A stretch of DNA of 51,503 nucleotides, taken from NCBI GenBank assembly GCA_015060965.1, contig SUXN01000019.1, forward strand, positions 1 to 51,503. Reading direction: 5' to 3'. This DNA is from Bacteroidales bacterium (GTDB lineage: Bacteria; Bacteroidota; Bacteroidia; Bacteroidales; Bacteroidaceae). Positions within the stretch are counted from its first letter, which is position 1. Every line of letters starts with the position of its first letter. The translations under genes were made by a program, and so were the position numbers. Below, piece by piece: positions 8,154 through 18,500 of this stretch. Below the pieces are notes generated by a model, which was not told the origin of the DNA, did no database searches, and worked only from the letters and a program-made list of their open reading frames with translations.

Positions 8154-9449
8154 TTATTTCGCAATAATCAAGAAATAGTTCTTCTTTCCCTTCTGTACAA
8201 GGATATACTTATCGTTGAGCAAGTTCTCGGCATTGATGACCTGATCAAAGGCAGCAAGCTTCTCCTTATTTACAGAGACACCACCACCCTGCACCAGCTT
8301 ACGCATCTCGCCCTTTGAAGCAAAGATTGCAGCAAGGTCTGTTGTAAGGTCAACAGCCTTCACACCCTCGACTATAGCCTCGCGTGAAACCTCGAACTGG
8401 GGAACACCGTCGAACACTGCAAGCAGCGTATCCTCGTCAAGCGAGCGGAGAGCCTCGGTAGAAGCATTACCGAAGAGAATGTTCGATGCCTCCACGGCCT
8501 TGTTGTACTCCTCCTCTCCATGTACAAGCACTGTAACCTCCATGGCAAGACGCTTCTGCAAAAGACGCATGTGTGGAGCCTGAGCATGCTCGGCAACAAG
8601 GGCCTCAATCTCCTCGCGGCAGATAGATGTGAATATCTTGATATACTTCTCGGCATCCTCGTCGCTCACATTCAACCAGAACTGATAGAAACGGTAAGGC
8701 GATGTATAACGCTTGTCGAGCCAGATGTTACCCTGCTCGGTCTTGCCGAACTTCTTGCCATCGGCCTTTGTGATGAGCGGACATGTAAGCGCAAACACTT
8801 CGTTGCCCGACATCTTGCGTATCATCTCGGTACCTGTTGTGATGTTACCCCACTGATCGGCACCACCCAACTGCAGCTTACAGCCGTGTGTCTCGTTAAG
8901 ATGAACATAGTCATAACCCTGAAGGAGCTGATAAGTGAACTCCGTGAACGACATACCGTCAGTACCCGCCTCACCCGAGAGACGACGCTTTACAGAGTCC
9001 TTTGACATCATATAGTTAACGGTAATCATCTTACCGATGTTACGGATGAAATCAAGGAAAGTGAACTCCTTCATCCAGTCATAGTTGTTCACAAGCACCG
9101 CTGCATTAGGAGCATCGCTGTCAAAATCAAGGAAGCGCGCGAGCTGCTTCTTGAGCGCCTCCTGGTTGTGACGCAGTTTCTCTTCATCAATGAGCACACG
9201 CTCCTTTGACTTTCCCGAGGGGTCACCGATCATACCTGTAGCACCACCGATGAGCGCAATAGGCTTGTGACCGCAAAGCTGGAAGTGACGCAGCATCATA
9301 ACACCGACAAGGTGACCGATGTGAAGAGAATCGGCTGTGGGGTCAATGCCCAAGTAAGCGCTTGTCATCTCTTTCTGCAACTGTTCTTCTGTTCCGGGGG
9401 TCATGTCCTGAATCATGCCCCTCCATTTAAGTTCCTGTACAAAATTCAT
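8154..9449 (-). CDS. tyrS: Tyrosyl-tRNA synthetase
   Basis: The product has 431 residues, the normal length for bacterial TyrRS. It is a class I synthetase with HIGH at residues 43-46. The tyrosine-recognition motif is QLLQGYDYV...[12 protein letters not shown], and a KMSKS-type loop reads KKFGKT. The C-terminal S4-like RNA-binding domain lies at about 360-425. It charges tRNA-Tyr in the cytoplasm. It is the last gene of a minus-strand run (tamL-like, metallo-hydrolase, tyrS) with 25 bp to the gene upstream. Confidence 0.97.
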   Translation of the reverse strand: MNFVQELKWRGMIQDMTPGTEEQLQKEMTSAYLGIDPTADSLHIGHLVGVMMLRHFQLCGHKPIALIGGATGMIGDPSGKSKERVLIDEEKLRHNQEALKKQLARFLDFDSDAPNAAVLVNNYDWMKEFTFLDFIRNIGKMITVNYMMSKDSVKRRLSGEAGTDGMSFTEFTYQLLQGYDYVHLNETHGCKLQLGGADQWGNITTGTEMIRKMSGNEVFALTCPLITKADGKKFGKTEQGNIWLDKRYTSPYRFYQFWLNVSDEDAEKYIKIFTSICREEIEALVAEHAQAPHMRLLQKRLAMEVTVLVHGEEEYNKAVEASNILFGNASTEALRSLDEDTLLAVFDGVPQFEVSREAIVEGVKAVDLTTDLAAIFASKGEMRKLVQGGGVSVNKEKLAAFDQVINAENLLNDKYILVQKGKKNYFLIIAK

Positions 9450-9474
9450 AGTTATATATTTTAAATCATCATTA

Positions 9475-10278
9475 TCAAAGTCTGTATAGCTGCGACGGTG
9501 TAGTACGCTTCAGCACATTGAGCTGCACATCCTTGCCCGCGATTATTCCGTAACGCCCGAACTCCATCGTCACAGCCTTGTAGGCAAGCTCGGGATGGTT
9601 GTTCTCTTCGCTCAAGTGGCACAACCATATATATTTGAGGTGCTCATTGAAATGCGATGCCAGATAGCTCGCTGTAGTCTGGTTACTCAAGTGACCGCGA
9701 GGACCCGAAACACGCATCTTCAGGAACTCGGGATAACGGCCCATCATAAGCATCTGCTCCTCATAGTTGGATTCAATGACAAGATAGTTAGCCTGATCGA
9801 CATAAGACGATACAACATCCGTTATCTCGCCCAAATCGGTCGCAATACAGAACTTCTTGTCCCCCACTTCAATGAAATAACCCACATTGTCGCTACCGTC
9901 GTGCGGCACCTCGAACGGTGTTATCTCAAAATCGCGGAATGTAATCTTCTCCTCCTTCTCGACATAACGCACATACATAGGGTCAATAAGCTTTGTCGTG
10001 CAATAGTTGTGTGTTATGCCCTTATGTACCTCACGGGTGGCATATACCGGGATATTGGCCTTTGCCGATATCACACCCAAAGACTTGATGTGGTCGGCAT
10101 GGTCGTGGGTAACAAAGATGGCACATACACTCTCAAAAGGGATGCCTTCCTTCTTCAAGGCCATACGTATGGTCTTTGAAGGGATTCCCGCGTCAATGAG
10201 AATGCCATAGTCACCCACCCCGAGGTAGTAACTGTTTCCGCAGCTTCCGCTGCCGATACTCATAAAACGAATCTCCAT
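9475..10278 (-). CDS. MBL-fold metallo-hydrolase (YycJ/WalJ-like)
   Basis: The product has 267 residues from the start [15 protein letters not shown]. Metal ligands are THDHADH at 57-63, then a VPHDG histidine and the IATDLG aspartate, and a late [11 protein letters not shown] histidine pair. This is the pattern of the WalJ/YycJ subgroup of metallo-beta-lactamase-fold phosphodiesterases, nucleases proposed to act in DNA mismatch repair or cell-wall-linked processes. An in-frame ATG 39 nt upstream adds a poorly conserved-looking extension and was rejected. It lies 40 bp downstream of the tamL-like gene. Confidence 0.85.
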   Translation of the reverse strand: MEIRFMSIGSGSCGNSYYLGVGDYGILIDAGIPSKTIRMALKKEGIPFESVCAIFVTHDHADHIKSLGVISAKANIPVYATREVHKGITHNYCTTKLIDPMYVRYVEKEEKITFRDFEITPFEVPHDGSDNVGYFIEVGDKKFCIATDLGEITDVVSSYVDQANYLVIESNYEEQMLMMGRYPEFLKMRVSGPRGHLSNQTTASYLASHFNEHLKYIWLCHLSEENNHPELAYKAVTMEFGRYGIIAGKDVQLNVLKRTTPSQLYRL

Positions 10279-10318
10279 ATCTCTTTTATCTTTTACTTCA
10301 AAACAAAGGCAATGCACA

Positions 10319-12622
10319 TCAGAAAGGATGGCCTATCGCAAAGTGCAATGCAAAATCCCTACCGAAATTCGGGTTTACGATAGGATATTTGTCCCTGCCA
10401 CTGTAGGCAGGATTTACGGCTTTCATGGCTGCATCAAGACGGAACACAAACATATCGAGTTCCAGTCTCACACCCAGACCGTAAGAGAAAGCCAGTTCCT
10501 TGTAGAAACTGCCGAACGCAAATTGACCACCAGGCTGTTCTTTATAAGAACGGATGGTCCAGATATTTCCTGCATCGACAAACACCGCAGAATGCAGGCG
10601 CCAGAACAGGTGTGAACGGTACTCGATATTGAGGTCAAGCTTCATATCACCCGACTGGTTAATGAAATCTATATTAGAACCCTTACTCCTGTAACTTCCG
10701 GGGCCAAGAGTACGCACAGTCCAACCACGCATACCATTGGCACCGCCCGAGAAGTAACGCTTCTCGAATGGCAAGATTCTTGAGTTGCCATAGGGATAGG
10801 CAACGCCCAGTCCCATATGCATGACTATCGAGTTACGGTCATCAATCTTCACACGGGTCGTAAGGTCAATATCTCCCTTGAGATACTGCGCATACGCAAT
10901 ATTGAGGAAAGTATACTGGCCGTCACTGTTCTTGTCGGCATTTATCGCGCTTGTCGCAAGATACAGCAGATTTCCCGAACTCTCTACACTGGCACGCAAC
11001 GAGTATGCCACACGATCAAAGCGTCTGGCATCGTCGAGCGACGAGTTATACGAGTATGTATACCCCAGTTTCGTTATAAGCAGATTCTCATAGTTGTATT
11101 TCAGGATAGAGTTACGGTTCGAGATACTGTCAAGGTACTCGCTCTTGAAGGTATCGGATATCCAAGGCACATAGATGTAGTTAAGGTCAATGATATCAAT
11201 CTTGTGGTTAGAGCGCTCTCTCTTGCTCCACATATAACTCCATGCTCCCGACAACACCCTGCGGTTGAACTCGGGACGCTCTTGCGTATTGAACTTGAGC
11301 GTAAACATCGTCGACGACACAAGCATACGCTTTTCCGCCGGCACAAACCGGGATATCACACCTCCTCTGAAGCGCAGGCTCAACTCGGCTCCATATTCAA
11401 GGAACATCTCACCTGTGTATCCGTGAAGGTTTGAAACAGCCTCATAGGCACCAAAGAGACGCAGGGACAGCATCTCCGAACCCTTGAAAAGGTTCTTGTC
11501 GGAGAAAGTGACTGAGGCCGCCGCTCCAAGGTCACCGGCAGTGTTTGTACCCTCAACCTCAAAACTGATAGAGCTGCGCTTGCTACGTTCATACATTATG
11601 TAACAGTCGAGCAAAGAGGTATCAGGATGCTCACGCATTCTCACCGTGCTGTACTTTAGCGCCGGCAGTTGCACAAATGAATTGTGTGTTCTTTCAGCAT
11701 CGTTCAGCGAATAAAGTTTGCCATTTTCCACATAAGTATTGTTCGCCAACAGACTCGGACGTACCACAGGATTGCCCTTATAGTAGAGGTTATAGTTCCC
11801 ATAGCTCATTGTATCGCACTGTTCAAGAGCCGCATCATCGATATGCAGACCTGCCCCCGACACGAAGTTGACCTTGTCAATATGATACTGCTTGTGCTCA
11901 ACAGGCTCAGCATCAGCCGAAGGAGTGAAAAGCGCGATATTCATCGTAAGTTTCACTTTGTTCGAATGGTGCGCAGTGTCAGCCGTATATGTTATATATT
12001 CTTTCTGGAAGCGGTAATAGCCGTTGTTTCTCAACATATCGGTGATGCGTCTACGTTCATTCTCAAGTCCGTCGACACAAAACGGCATACCCACCTTCAA
12101 CGAGGTAGACATCGAGTCGGCCACAATCAGTTCTTTAAGCCTTTCGTCATCGGTACGAAGATCAAGCTCAGAAATATAATATCTTTCACGTTCATGAAGA
12201 TAATATGTTGCAACAGCACGCTTTTTGTCAGTATCCTTCTCGCATTCAAGGTCAACGGTAGCATGCAGATAGCCATCATTGCGCAGCATCTGTTCGATAT
12301 TGGCACGTGAAGCCTCTGCCAATTCCTCATCATATATCACGGGCGCCTCTCCCAGACGTTTAAGAGCACGATTTACCCATTTGGAATCATCGGTACCTGA
12401 CAAGGCATACGTGTAAAGAGGCAATTTGAACAGGCTGAACCATTTTGAATTCGGTTGCTGACGCAGATAACTGTTGGCCTTAAGTGCATTAGCGTCATTA
12501 GTAGAGCATACAATGTCGACATCATCAAGCAGACACTCACCCTCGGGAATGAACTTGTTCACCGAGCAGGAAAGTACCGACATGAGGCACAAAATCTGAA
12601 GCAGAACCTTTCTTAATGACAT
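10319..12622 (-). CDS. tamL: TamA-like Omp85 lipoprotein (TamL-type)
   Basis: The product has 767 residues. The N-terminus is a lipoprotein signal with lipobox VLSC (Cys19). POTRA-like repeats follow at about 25-330. An Omp85 beta-barrel covers about 370-767, with the typical GGANGMRGW motif and a C-terminal strand ending FAIGHPF. Omp85 proteins insert outer-membrane proteins. In Bacteroidota the TamA homologue is lipid-anchored and called TamL, which fits the lipobox. An ATG four codons upstream (12634) is possible. A minus-strand -7 element TATATTTG lies at 12651-12658, supporting the later start. Confidence 0.85.
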   Translation of the reverse strand: MSLRKVLLQILCLMSVLSCSVNKFIPEGECLLDDVDIVCSTNDANALKANSYLRQQPNSKWFSLFKLPLYTYALSGTDDSKWVNRALKRLGEAPVIYDEELAEASRANIEQMLRNDGYLHATVDLECEKDTDKKRAVATYYLHERERYYISELDLRTDDERLKELIVADSMSTSLKVGMPFCVDGLENERRRITDMLRNNGYYRFQKEYITYTADTAHHSNKVKLTMNIALFTPSADAEPVEHKQYHIDKVNFVSGAGLHIDDAALEQCDTMSYGNYNLYYKGNPVVRPSLLANNTYVENGKLYSLNDAERTHNSFVQLPALKYSTVRMREHPDTSLLDCYIMYERSKRSSISFEVEGTNTAGDLGAAASVTFSDKNLFKGSEMLSLRLFGAYEAVSNLHGYTGEMFLEYGAELSLRFRGGVISRFVPAEKRMLVSSTMFTLKFNTQERPEFNRRVLSGAWSYMWSKRERSNHKIDIIDLNYIYVPWISDTFKSEYLDSISNRNSILKYNYENLLITKLGYTYSYNSSLDDARRFDRVAYSLRASVESSGNLLYLATSAINADKNSDGQYTFLNIAYAQYLKGDIDLTTRVKIDDRNSIVMHMGLGVAYPYGNSRILPFEKRYFSGGANGMRGWTVRTLGPGSYRSKGSNIDFINQSGDMKLDLNIEYRSHLFWRLHSAVFVDAGNIWTIRSYKEQPGGQFAFGSFYKELAFSYGLGVRLELDMFVFRLDAAMKAVNPAYSGRDKYPIVNPNFGRDFALHFAIGHPF

Positions 12623-12650
12623 TATTACACCCAATTTTAAAAAATTCTTG

Positions 12651-12689
12651 CAAATATACGAAATTCTCGGGAGAAATAAAGTAGATTTG
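12651..12689. promoter_or_regulatory. Divergent promoter pair
   Basis: The minus-strand TATATTTG (12651-12658) faces tamL, and the plus-strand TAGATTTG (12682-12689) faces the methyltransferase gene. The -33 regions overlap and are weak. Confidence 0.5.
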
Positions 12690-12720
12690 CACTACTTTAA
12701 CCTACAAGAACAGGGCAAAA

Positions 12721-13479
12721 ATGTTAAGCAAAAGCATACTCAAACAGATAAAATCACTTGAGCAGAGAAAGTACAGAAAGGAAAGCGGCCTATTCGTCGC
12801 CGAAGGCGGCAAGACCGTCAACGACCTCATTGCCTGCGGGCTTGGCATAGAAAGGATACTTGCCACACGCGAGTGGCTCGACAGCCATACACTCAACGGC
12901 GAACATGAAGTAACGGAAGTAACAGAGGATGAACTCAAGCGTGCAAGCTTTCTCAGAGCGCCACAAGGCATTCTCGCAGTCTTTGAACAACCGCACTACA
13001 CTATCGACTACGATGCCCCCACCAGGCGACTGTGCCTTGCCCTTGACAACGTACAGGACCCAGGTAACCTTGGTACAATTGTGCGCATAGCCGACTGGTT
13101 CGGAATAGAAGAGATATATTGCGCTACAGGTACAGCCGACATCTATAACCCCAAATGCATCCAAGCAACTATGGGAGCAGCCGGTAGAGTAAAGATATTT
13201 TACACAGACCTGCCGGAATTCCTGTCAAAGACAAAAGGGCATGCACCCATTTACGGCACATTCCTTGATGGGGAGGATGTGTACAACAAACAACTGAGCA
13301 CAAACGGAATAATAGTGATGGGAAATGAGGGGAACGGTATCGGGAATGAGTGCGCCTTGCACGTTAACGAACGTCTACTCATTCCAAACTACCCTATCGG
13401 GCGCGAAACATCGGAATCTCTCAATGTTTCTGTAGCGACAGCCATCATATGCAGTGAATTCCGACGCCGCATGGGATAG
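12721..13479 (+). CDS. SpoU/TrmH family RNA methyltransferase
   Basis: The product has 252 residues. It has an N-terminal substrate-binding domain (about 1-90), then a SPOUT methyltransferase domain. Its three family motifs are visible: DNVQDPGNLGTIVRIADW, VMGNEGNGI and SESLNVSVATAI. These enzymes 2'-O-methylate ribose in rRNA or tRNA using SAM; the domain layout resembles RlmB/TsnR-type enzymes, but the target base cannot be read from sequence. It converges with the minus-strand small gene, and the stops are only 2 bp apart. Confidence 0.9.
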   Translation: MLSKSILKQIKSLEQRKYRKESGLFVAEGGKTVNDLIACGLGIERILATREWLDSHTLNGEHEVTEVTEDELKRASFLRAPQGILAVFEQPHYTIDYDAPTRRLCLALDNVQDPGNLGTIVRIADWFGIEEIYCATGTADIYNPKCIQATMGAAGRVKIFYTDLPEFLSKTKGHAPIYGTFLDGEDVYNKQLSTNGIIVMGNEGNGIGNECALHVNERLLIPNYPIGRETSESLNVSVATAIICSEFRRRMG

Positions 13480-13481
13480 CA

Positions 13482-13745
13482 TCACAGCAACCGTGTCAGC
13501 ACTCCGTGCTCATCGGCTGAATAAGCACATAGAGACCCACCGGAATGGTGGATCTCAATTTTTATATCAGAAACGACAACAGCATTGTCACATGAGGTAA
13601 CATACACCTCATCCATAAAAGACATTGCAGGCAATTCCTTTCCAAAAGGAGCTATTGAACGCACTTTCCCTGCGGAAATGTCAACCACCTGAGAGCAGCG
13701 TTCTTCACCCCAAGGCATATACAAATGACGGGCAACATACAGCAT
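13482..13745 (-). CDS. Conserved-looking small hypothetical protein
   Basis: The product has 87 residues, begins MLYVARHLYMPWGEE and consists mainly of predicted beta strands. There is no signal peptide or membrane segment. It starts 5 bp after the stop of the DUF4296 lipoprotein gene and so closes the lspA operon. I recall similarly sized proteins with a comparable opening beside lspA-type loci in Bacteroides, but I cannot name a family or function. Confidence 0.65.
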   Translation of the reverse strand: MLYVARHLYMPWGEERCSQVVDISAGKVRSIAPFGKELPAMSFMDEVYVTSCDNAVVVSDIKIEIHHSGGSLCAYSADEHGVLTRLL

Positions 13746-13750
13746 AATCC

Positions 13751-14554
13751 TTATTCCTCGTCTTTTTCACTCTTCTGTGGATGAATTCTTATCAAAGAGA
13801 TGTCATTGAGGAGCAACTTGGCAGCAGCAGTCGTATCGTTGTCAAAATAATATACAAAACCCGATATAGACTCCAAGCGGGAATCGCCATTCCTTTCCAA
13901 AGCAAGAATATACTCTCCGTTTTCCACGACATCAAACCCCTTACTATCTACAGAACCATCCTCATACCCAAGCAGAAGTGCTGCATGGGCAAGCTGTCTA
14001 ACATCCTTTACACCTGCAGTTACGAACATAGCATTGAAGGAGAGAGATATGCTGTCACCAGCAACAAAAGTAGAGTCATCAGGTACATCAAAACCAAATG
14101 AGACATGACTGTCAAGCATAGAACAGGCAAGCATCTTATTACGCGAGCCAGTCCAAAGGTCAGCCGTATCAGCAGCCAAATATGCAGCCTCAAGATTTAC
14201 ACCCTCCTCCATTGCACCACCGGCATTGTTCATCTTCTCCACCTCAACCTCAAGACGTTTCTCGAGATTGGCATACATCCTTTGAAGATGCTTGGGATAA
14301 CGGTTATACCACTCCATAGACCTCTCGAACTGCTCCTGAGTAACACCATGAAGCGAGAAGAGGTATGTAAAGAATAGTTTCTCCTTGTAATCGGCCGAGG
14401 TGTACTCCGACGACATTGACTGTGCCAAATGGTAATCGTAGAGCAAAGCCTCCATTTTGCCCTGTGGTATAACATCCTCAGGCATTTTTACCTCACAGGA
14501 GGTAAACAGGGTTGCAACAAGCAACATAAGGAGAAAAGACTTACAGCGCATCAT
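13751..14554 (-). CDS. DUF4296 lipoprotein
   Basis: The product has 267 residues. The lipoprotein signal ends LFTSC (Cys at about residue 20). A DUF4296-type helical segment follows (MPEDVIPQGKMEALLYDYHLAQ at about 24-45), then a beta-rich C-terminal half. DUF4296 proteins are Bacteroidota lipoproteins of unknown role. The start overlaps the lspA stop by 4 nt (ATGA), so its synthesis is coupled to the enzyme that processes lipoproteins. A second ATG one codon in (14551) is equally possible. Confidence 0.82.
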   Translation of the reverse strand: MMRCKSFLLMLLVATLFTSCEVKMPEDVIPQGKMEALLYDYHLAQSMSSEYTSADYKEKLFFTYLFSLHGVTQEQFERSMEWYNRYPKHLQRMYANLEKRLEVEVEKMNNAGGAMEEGVNLEAAYLAADTADLWTGSRNKMLACSMLDSHVSFGFDVPDDSTFVAGDSISLSFNAMFVTAGVKDVRQLAHAALLLGYEDGSVDSKGFDVVENGEYILALERNGDSRLESISGFVYYFDNDTTAAAKLLLNDISLIRIHPQKSEKDEE

Positions 14555-15159
14555 TCATCAACCTTAAAGATTATATCCCTATAGAATATCAGCAGCGCAA
14601 CGACACTGCAACTGATGCAGGCATCGGCAAAATTGAACACCGGACCAAAGAATATATCTCCACCGATGAGCGGCATCCATTCCGGCCATGTAAAGAGGGG
14701 AAAATAGAACATATCTACCACACGGCCTTCCATAAAAGAGCCGTATCCGCTTCCCCAGGGAACAAACTCGGCCACCTGCCCCCAGCTCGACGAGAATATC
14801 TCACCATAGAAAAGACAGTCGACAAGATTGCCCAACGCACCGGCAAGCACCAACGTTACACACACAATGTAGCCGAATGGTTTGGTTGTACTGCGCAACA
14901 GACGCATCAGGTAATAGATAAGGAAACAGACCGCGACCATACGGAAGGATGTCAGGAAGAGCTTCCCGAACAGCTCCATACCGAATGCCATTCCGTTGTT
15001 CTCGATAAACCTTATCTGAAACCAATCGCCGAAGACCATTATGCCCTCGCCAAGCTGCATACTCGTCTTGACCGCAATCTTTATCACCTGATCGGCAACA
15101 ATTGCAAGCGTCAAGAGCGACAGTACAATCCAATATCGCTTTCTGCTCTCCAAAGCCAT
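14551..15159 (-). CDS. lspA: Lipoprotein signal peptidase (signal peptidase II)
   Basis: The product has 202 residues, somewhat longer than the E. coli enzyme. It has four membrane helices, the DQVIKI motif near the N-terminus, ENNGMAFG, and the two catalytic aspartates in NLVDCLFYGE and FNFADACIS. The enzyme cleaves prolipoproteins before the lipidated cysteine in the inner membrane. It sits in an operon with a DksA-like gene (4 bp upstream) and a lipoprotein gene downstream. Four lipoproteins in this window alone are likely substrates. Confidence 0.95.
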   Translation of the reverse strand: MALESRKRYWIVLSLLTLAIVADQVIKIAVKTSMQLGEGIMVFGDWFQIRFIENNGMAFGMELFGKLFLTSFRMVAVCFLIYYLMRLLRSTTKPFGYIVCVTLVLAGALGNLVDCLFYGEIFSSSWGQVAEFVPWGSGYGSFMEGRVVDMFYFPLFTWPEWMPLIGGDIFFGPVFNFADACISCSVVALLIFYRDIIFKVDE

Positions 15160-15163
15160 TCTT

Positions 15164-15538
15164 TTATCTGTTCTTTTTAGCCTCGATGCTGAGTGTAGCG
15201 TGCGGAACAGCCATAAGACGCTCCTTTGAGATGAGCTTGCCTGTCTCGCGACAGATACCGTAAGTCTTGTTCTCGATGCGCACCAACGCAGCCTGAAGGC
15301 CCTGGATAAACTTCGCCTGACGGCTTGCTATCTGCATCTGCTCCTCAAGATAAGCGGCATCGCTGCCATCCTCAAGACCCTTGTATGTAGGTGATGTGTC
15401 GGCAACATCATTGCTGTCCTCGTGACGCAACGCTCTCATAATCTCATCGTAATCTCTCTTGGCCAATTCCAGTTTCTTCATTATCACTTCACGGAACTCT
15501 GCCAACTCAGCATCTGAGTAACGTAGTTTTTCTGACAT
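15164..15538 (-). CDS. DksA/TraR family protein with degenerate zinc finger
   Basis: The product has 124 residues, with an N-terminal helical hairpin (about 1-85) and a C-terminal DksA-type segment (ENKTYGICRETGKLI...KERLMAVPHATLSIEAK). In classical DksA four cysteines bind zinc; here only the first of the four remains (GICRET). DksA binds the RNA polymerase secondary channel and tunes transcription with ppGpp. The D-rich coiled-coil tip region (EDSNDVADTSPTY) keeps acidic residues. I recall the metal-free variant as usual in Bacteroidota. It lies directly downstream of ileS (38 bp). Confidence 0.85.
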   Translation of the reverse strand: MSEKLRYSDAELAEFREVIMKKLELAKRDYDEIMRALRHEDSNDVADTSPTYKGLEDGSDAAYLEEQMQIASRQAKFIQGLQAALVRIENKTYGICRETGKLISKERLMAVPHATLSIEAKKNR

Positions 15539-15576
15539 GTCTCTAAATTTATTATGGTTAGTTAGTTTGTTTTTTC

Positions 15577-18500
15577 TTATACGCGCTTTACAGTCACCTT
15601 TATCGTACAGCCGTCAAGTTCAATGCCCTCGCCTTCGGAAAGAGCTGCATTTACCTCAAGCGAATCGGCAAGAACCTGATTGCAGATATACTCACGGAAC
15701 TGCTCCACAGCGGCATCGCTCACCTCACTACTTGAGAGAACTACCGATATACGGTCTGTGATCTCAAAGCCACTGTCCTTACGTATTGCCTGTACCTTCT
15801 TCACTATCTCACGCGCAACACCCTCTCGACGGAGTTCGTCGGTCACCTCAACGTCAAGCGCTACGGTGAGTGCACCCTCGTTGGCAACAGTCCAACCGGG
15901 GACATCCTCGCTGAAAATCTCAACATCGGCAAGTTCAATAAGAGCATCAGTGCCTTCAACCTGCAGGGTGATAGAGCCGTTCTTCTCAAGCTCGGCAATC
16001 TGTTCCTGCGACATCTCTGTAACAGCCACATTCACACTCTTCATGAGTTTGCCGAACTTCTTTCCGAGAGTACGGAAATTACACTTGATCTTCTTCACTA
16101 GAATACCGTCACCTTCCACGAACTCAAGTTCCTTGACGTTGACCTCGCTGAGGATAAGCTGTTTCACCGCCTCAATGCGTGATTTCATCACCTCGTCGGC
16201 AGCCGGGATTGCAATCTTCTGCAATGGCTGACGCACGATGAGTGCCTCCTTCTTACGCAGTGCAAGCACCATTGAAGATATCTGCTGTGCGAGCTCCATA
16301 CGGTACTCGAGCTCGCTGTCAACCGCAGCCTCGTCACACTCGGGGAACTTGGCAAGGTGTACCGACTTGGCATCGCCACGACCGGTAACGGATGTAAGAT
16401 CCTGATACAGACGGTCGGCATAGAACGGAGCTATTGGAGCCATAAGGCGTGCTACTGTCTCAAGGCAGGTATAAAGTGTCTGGTAAGCCGAGAGCTTGTC
16501 TGTGCTCATATCCGAACCCCAGAAACGCTTGCGGCTGAGACGTACGAACCAGTTGCTCACATTGTCAATCACGAACTCCTGGATAAGACGTCCGGCCTTT
16601 GTAGGCTCATAATCGTCCAGGCAATTGTTTACATTCTTTACAAGAGTGTTGAGCTCCGAGATTATCCAACGGTCAAGCTCGGGACGCTCGCACAATGGCA
16701 CCTCTGGCTCCTCGAATGTAAAGCCGTCAACATTGGCATACATCGTGAAGAAGCTGTATGTCTGGTAGAGTTTACCGAAGAACGAACGTGTCACCTCCTT
16801 GACACCCTCCTCGTTGAAGCGGAGGTTATCCCATGGAGCAGAGTTTGTTATCATATACCAACGCAACGCGTCGCTACCGTAGCTCTCGATAGTATTGAAC
16901 GGGTCAACGGCATTGCCAAGGCGCTTTGACATCTTGTCACCGTTCTTGTCAAGGACAAGACCGTTTGATATTACAGTCTTGAATGCAACGGTGTCGAATA
17001 CCATTGTCGCAATCGCGTGCAGAGTGTAGAACCAGCCACGTGTCTGGTCGACACCCTCGGCAATGAAGTCGGCAGGATACACCGTGCGGCTATCGAGCAA
17101 CTCCTTGTTCTCGAACGGATAGTGTATCTGCGCGTATGGCATAGCACCCGAGTCGAACCACACGTCAATGAGGTCGAGCTCGCGGGTCATCACCTTACCA
17201 GTAGGAGACACAAGCTTGATATCATCGACATAAGGACGGTGAAGGTCAATCTTGTCATAATTCTCCTTGCTGTAGTCACCGGGAACAAAACCTTTATCCT
17301 TATATGGATTGCTTGCCATTACACCGGCTGCAACAGCCTTCTCAATCTCATCGTACAACTCGGCTACCGAACCGATGCAGATTGCCTCGCCATCCTCGCT
17401 TGTCCAGATGGGCAGCGGCGTACCCCAGTAACGGCTACGGCTGAGGTTCCAGTCGTTGAGATTCTCGAGCCATTTGCCGAAACGGCCTGTACCTGTAGAC
17501 TCAGGCTTCCATGTGATAGTCTTGTTGAGTTCACTCATACGCTCCTTCATCTGCGATGCGCGCACGAACCAGCTGTCAAGCGGATAGTAAAGCACGGGCT
17601 TGTCTGTGCGCCAGCAGTGAGGATAGTTGTGGACGTGCTTCTCGATTTTGAAAGCGACGCCGGCCTGCTTCAACACCATGCAGAGCACAATGTCAAGAGT
17701 TTCGGCCTTTGCGGCAGCCTTCTCGTCATATTTGCCGTCAACAGTATACTGCGGGTCATAAGCATTCTTTACATAAGCACCGGCAAATTTTGAGTAAAGT
17801 TCTACATCAACGCACTCCTTAACGAAATCCTCGTCAAGTTCGTCTATTGTCCAGAACTTACCTGTAAAATCAACCATCGGACGTGTCTCGCCCTTCTTGT
17901 TTATCATGAAAAGCGAAGGAACACCGGCAGCCTTTGCCACAAAGGCATCATCGGCGCCGAAGGTAGGCGCAATGTGTACGATACCGGTACCGTCCTCTGT
18001 TGTGACATAGTCACCCGGAATAACGCGGAAAGCGTCTGCCGATGCATCAACCACCTTGTCGCCATCCTTAGCCACAGGTTTCACCCATGGATAAAGCTGT
18101 GCATAGTGCATACCGACAAGGTCAGTACCTTTATACTCCGCAATCACGCGATAAGGAACAACCTTGTCACCGGCCTTGTACTCCTCAAGAGGAAGCTCAG
18201 CGCCTGCAGGGTTGAAGTGTGCAGCCAACAGAGGCTTTGCGAGCACCACGGTGATGGGCTCACCGCTGTAGCTGTTGTATGTCTTTACTGCAACATAGTC
18301 GATCTTGGGACCAACGCAGAGTGCAGTATTTGAAGGCAATGTCCATGGAGTTGTTGTCCATGCAAGGAAGTAAGGTGTGCCCCACTCCGTCATCTCTGGT
18401 TTGGGGTCAAGCATGCGGAACTGCGCAACAGCCGTTGTATCCTTCACATCGCGGTAGCAACCCGGTTGGTTAAGCTCGTGTGAGCTGAGTCCCGTACCGG

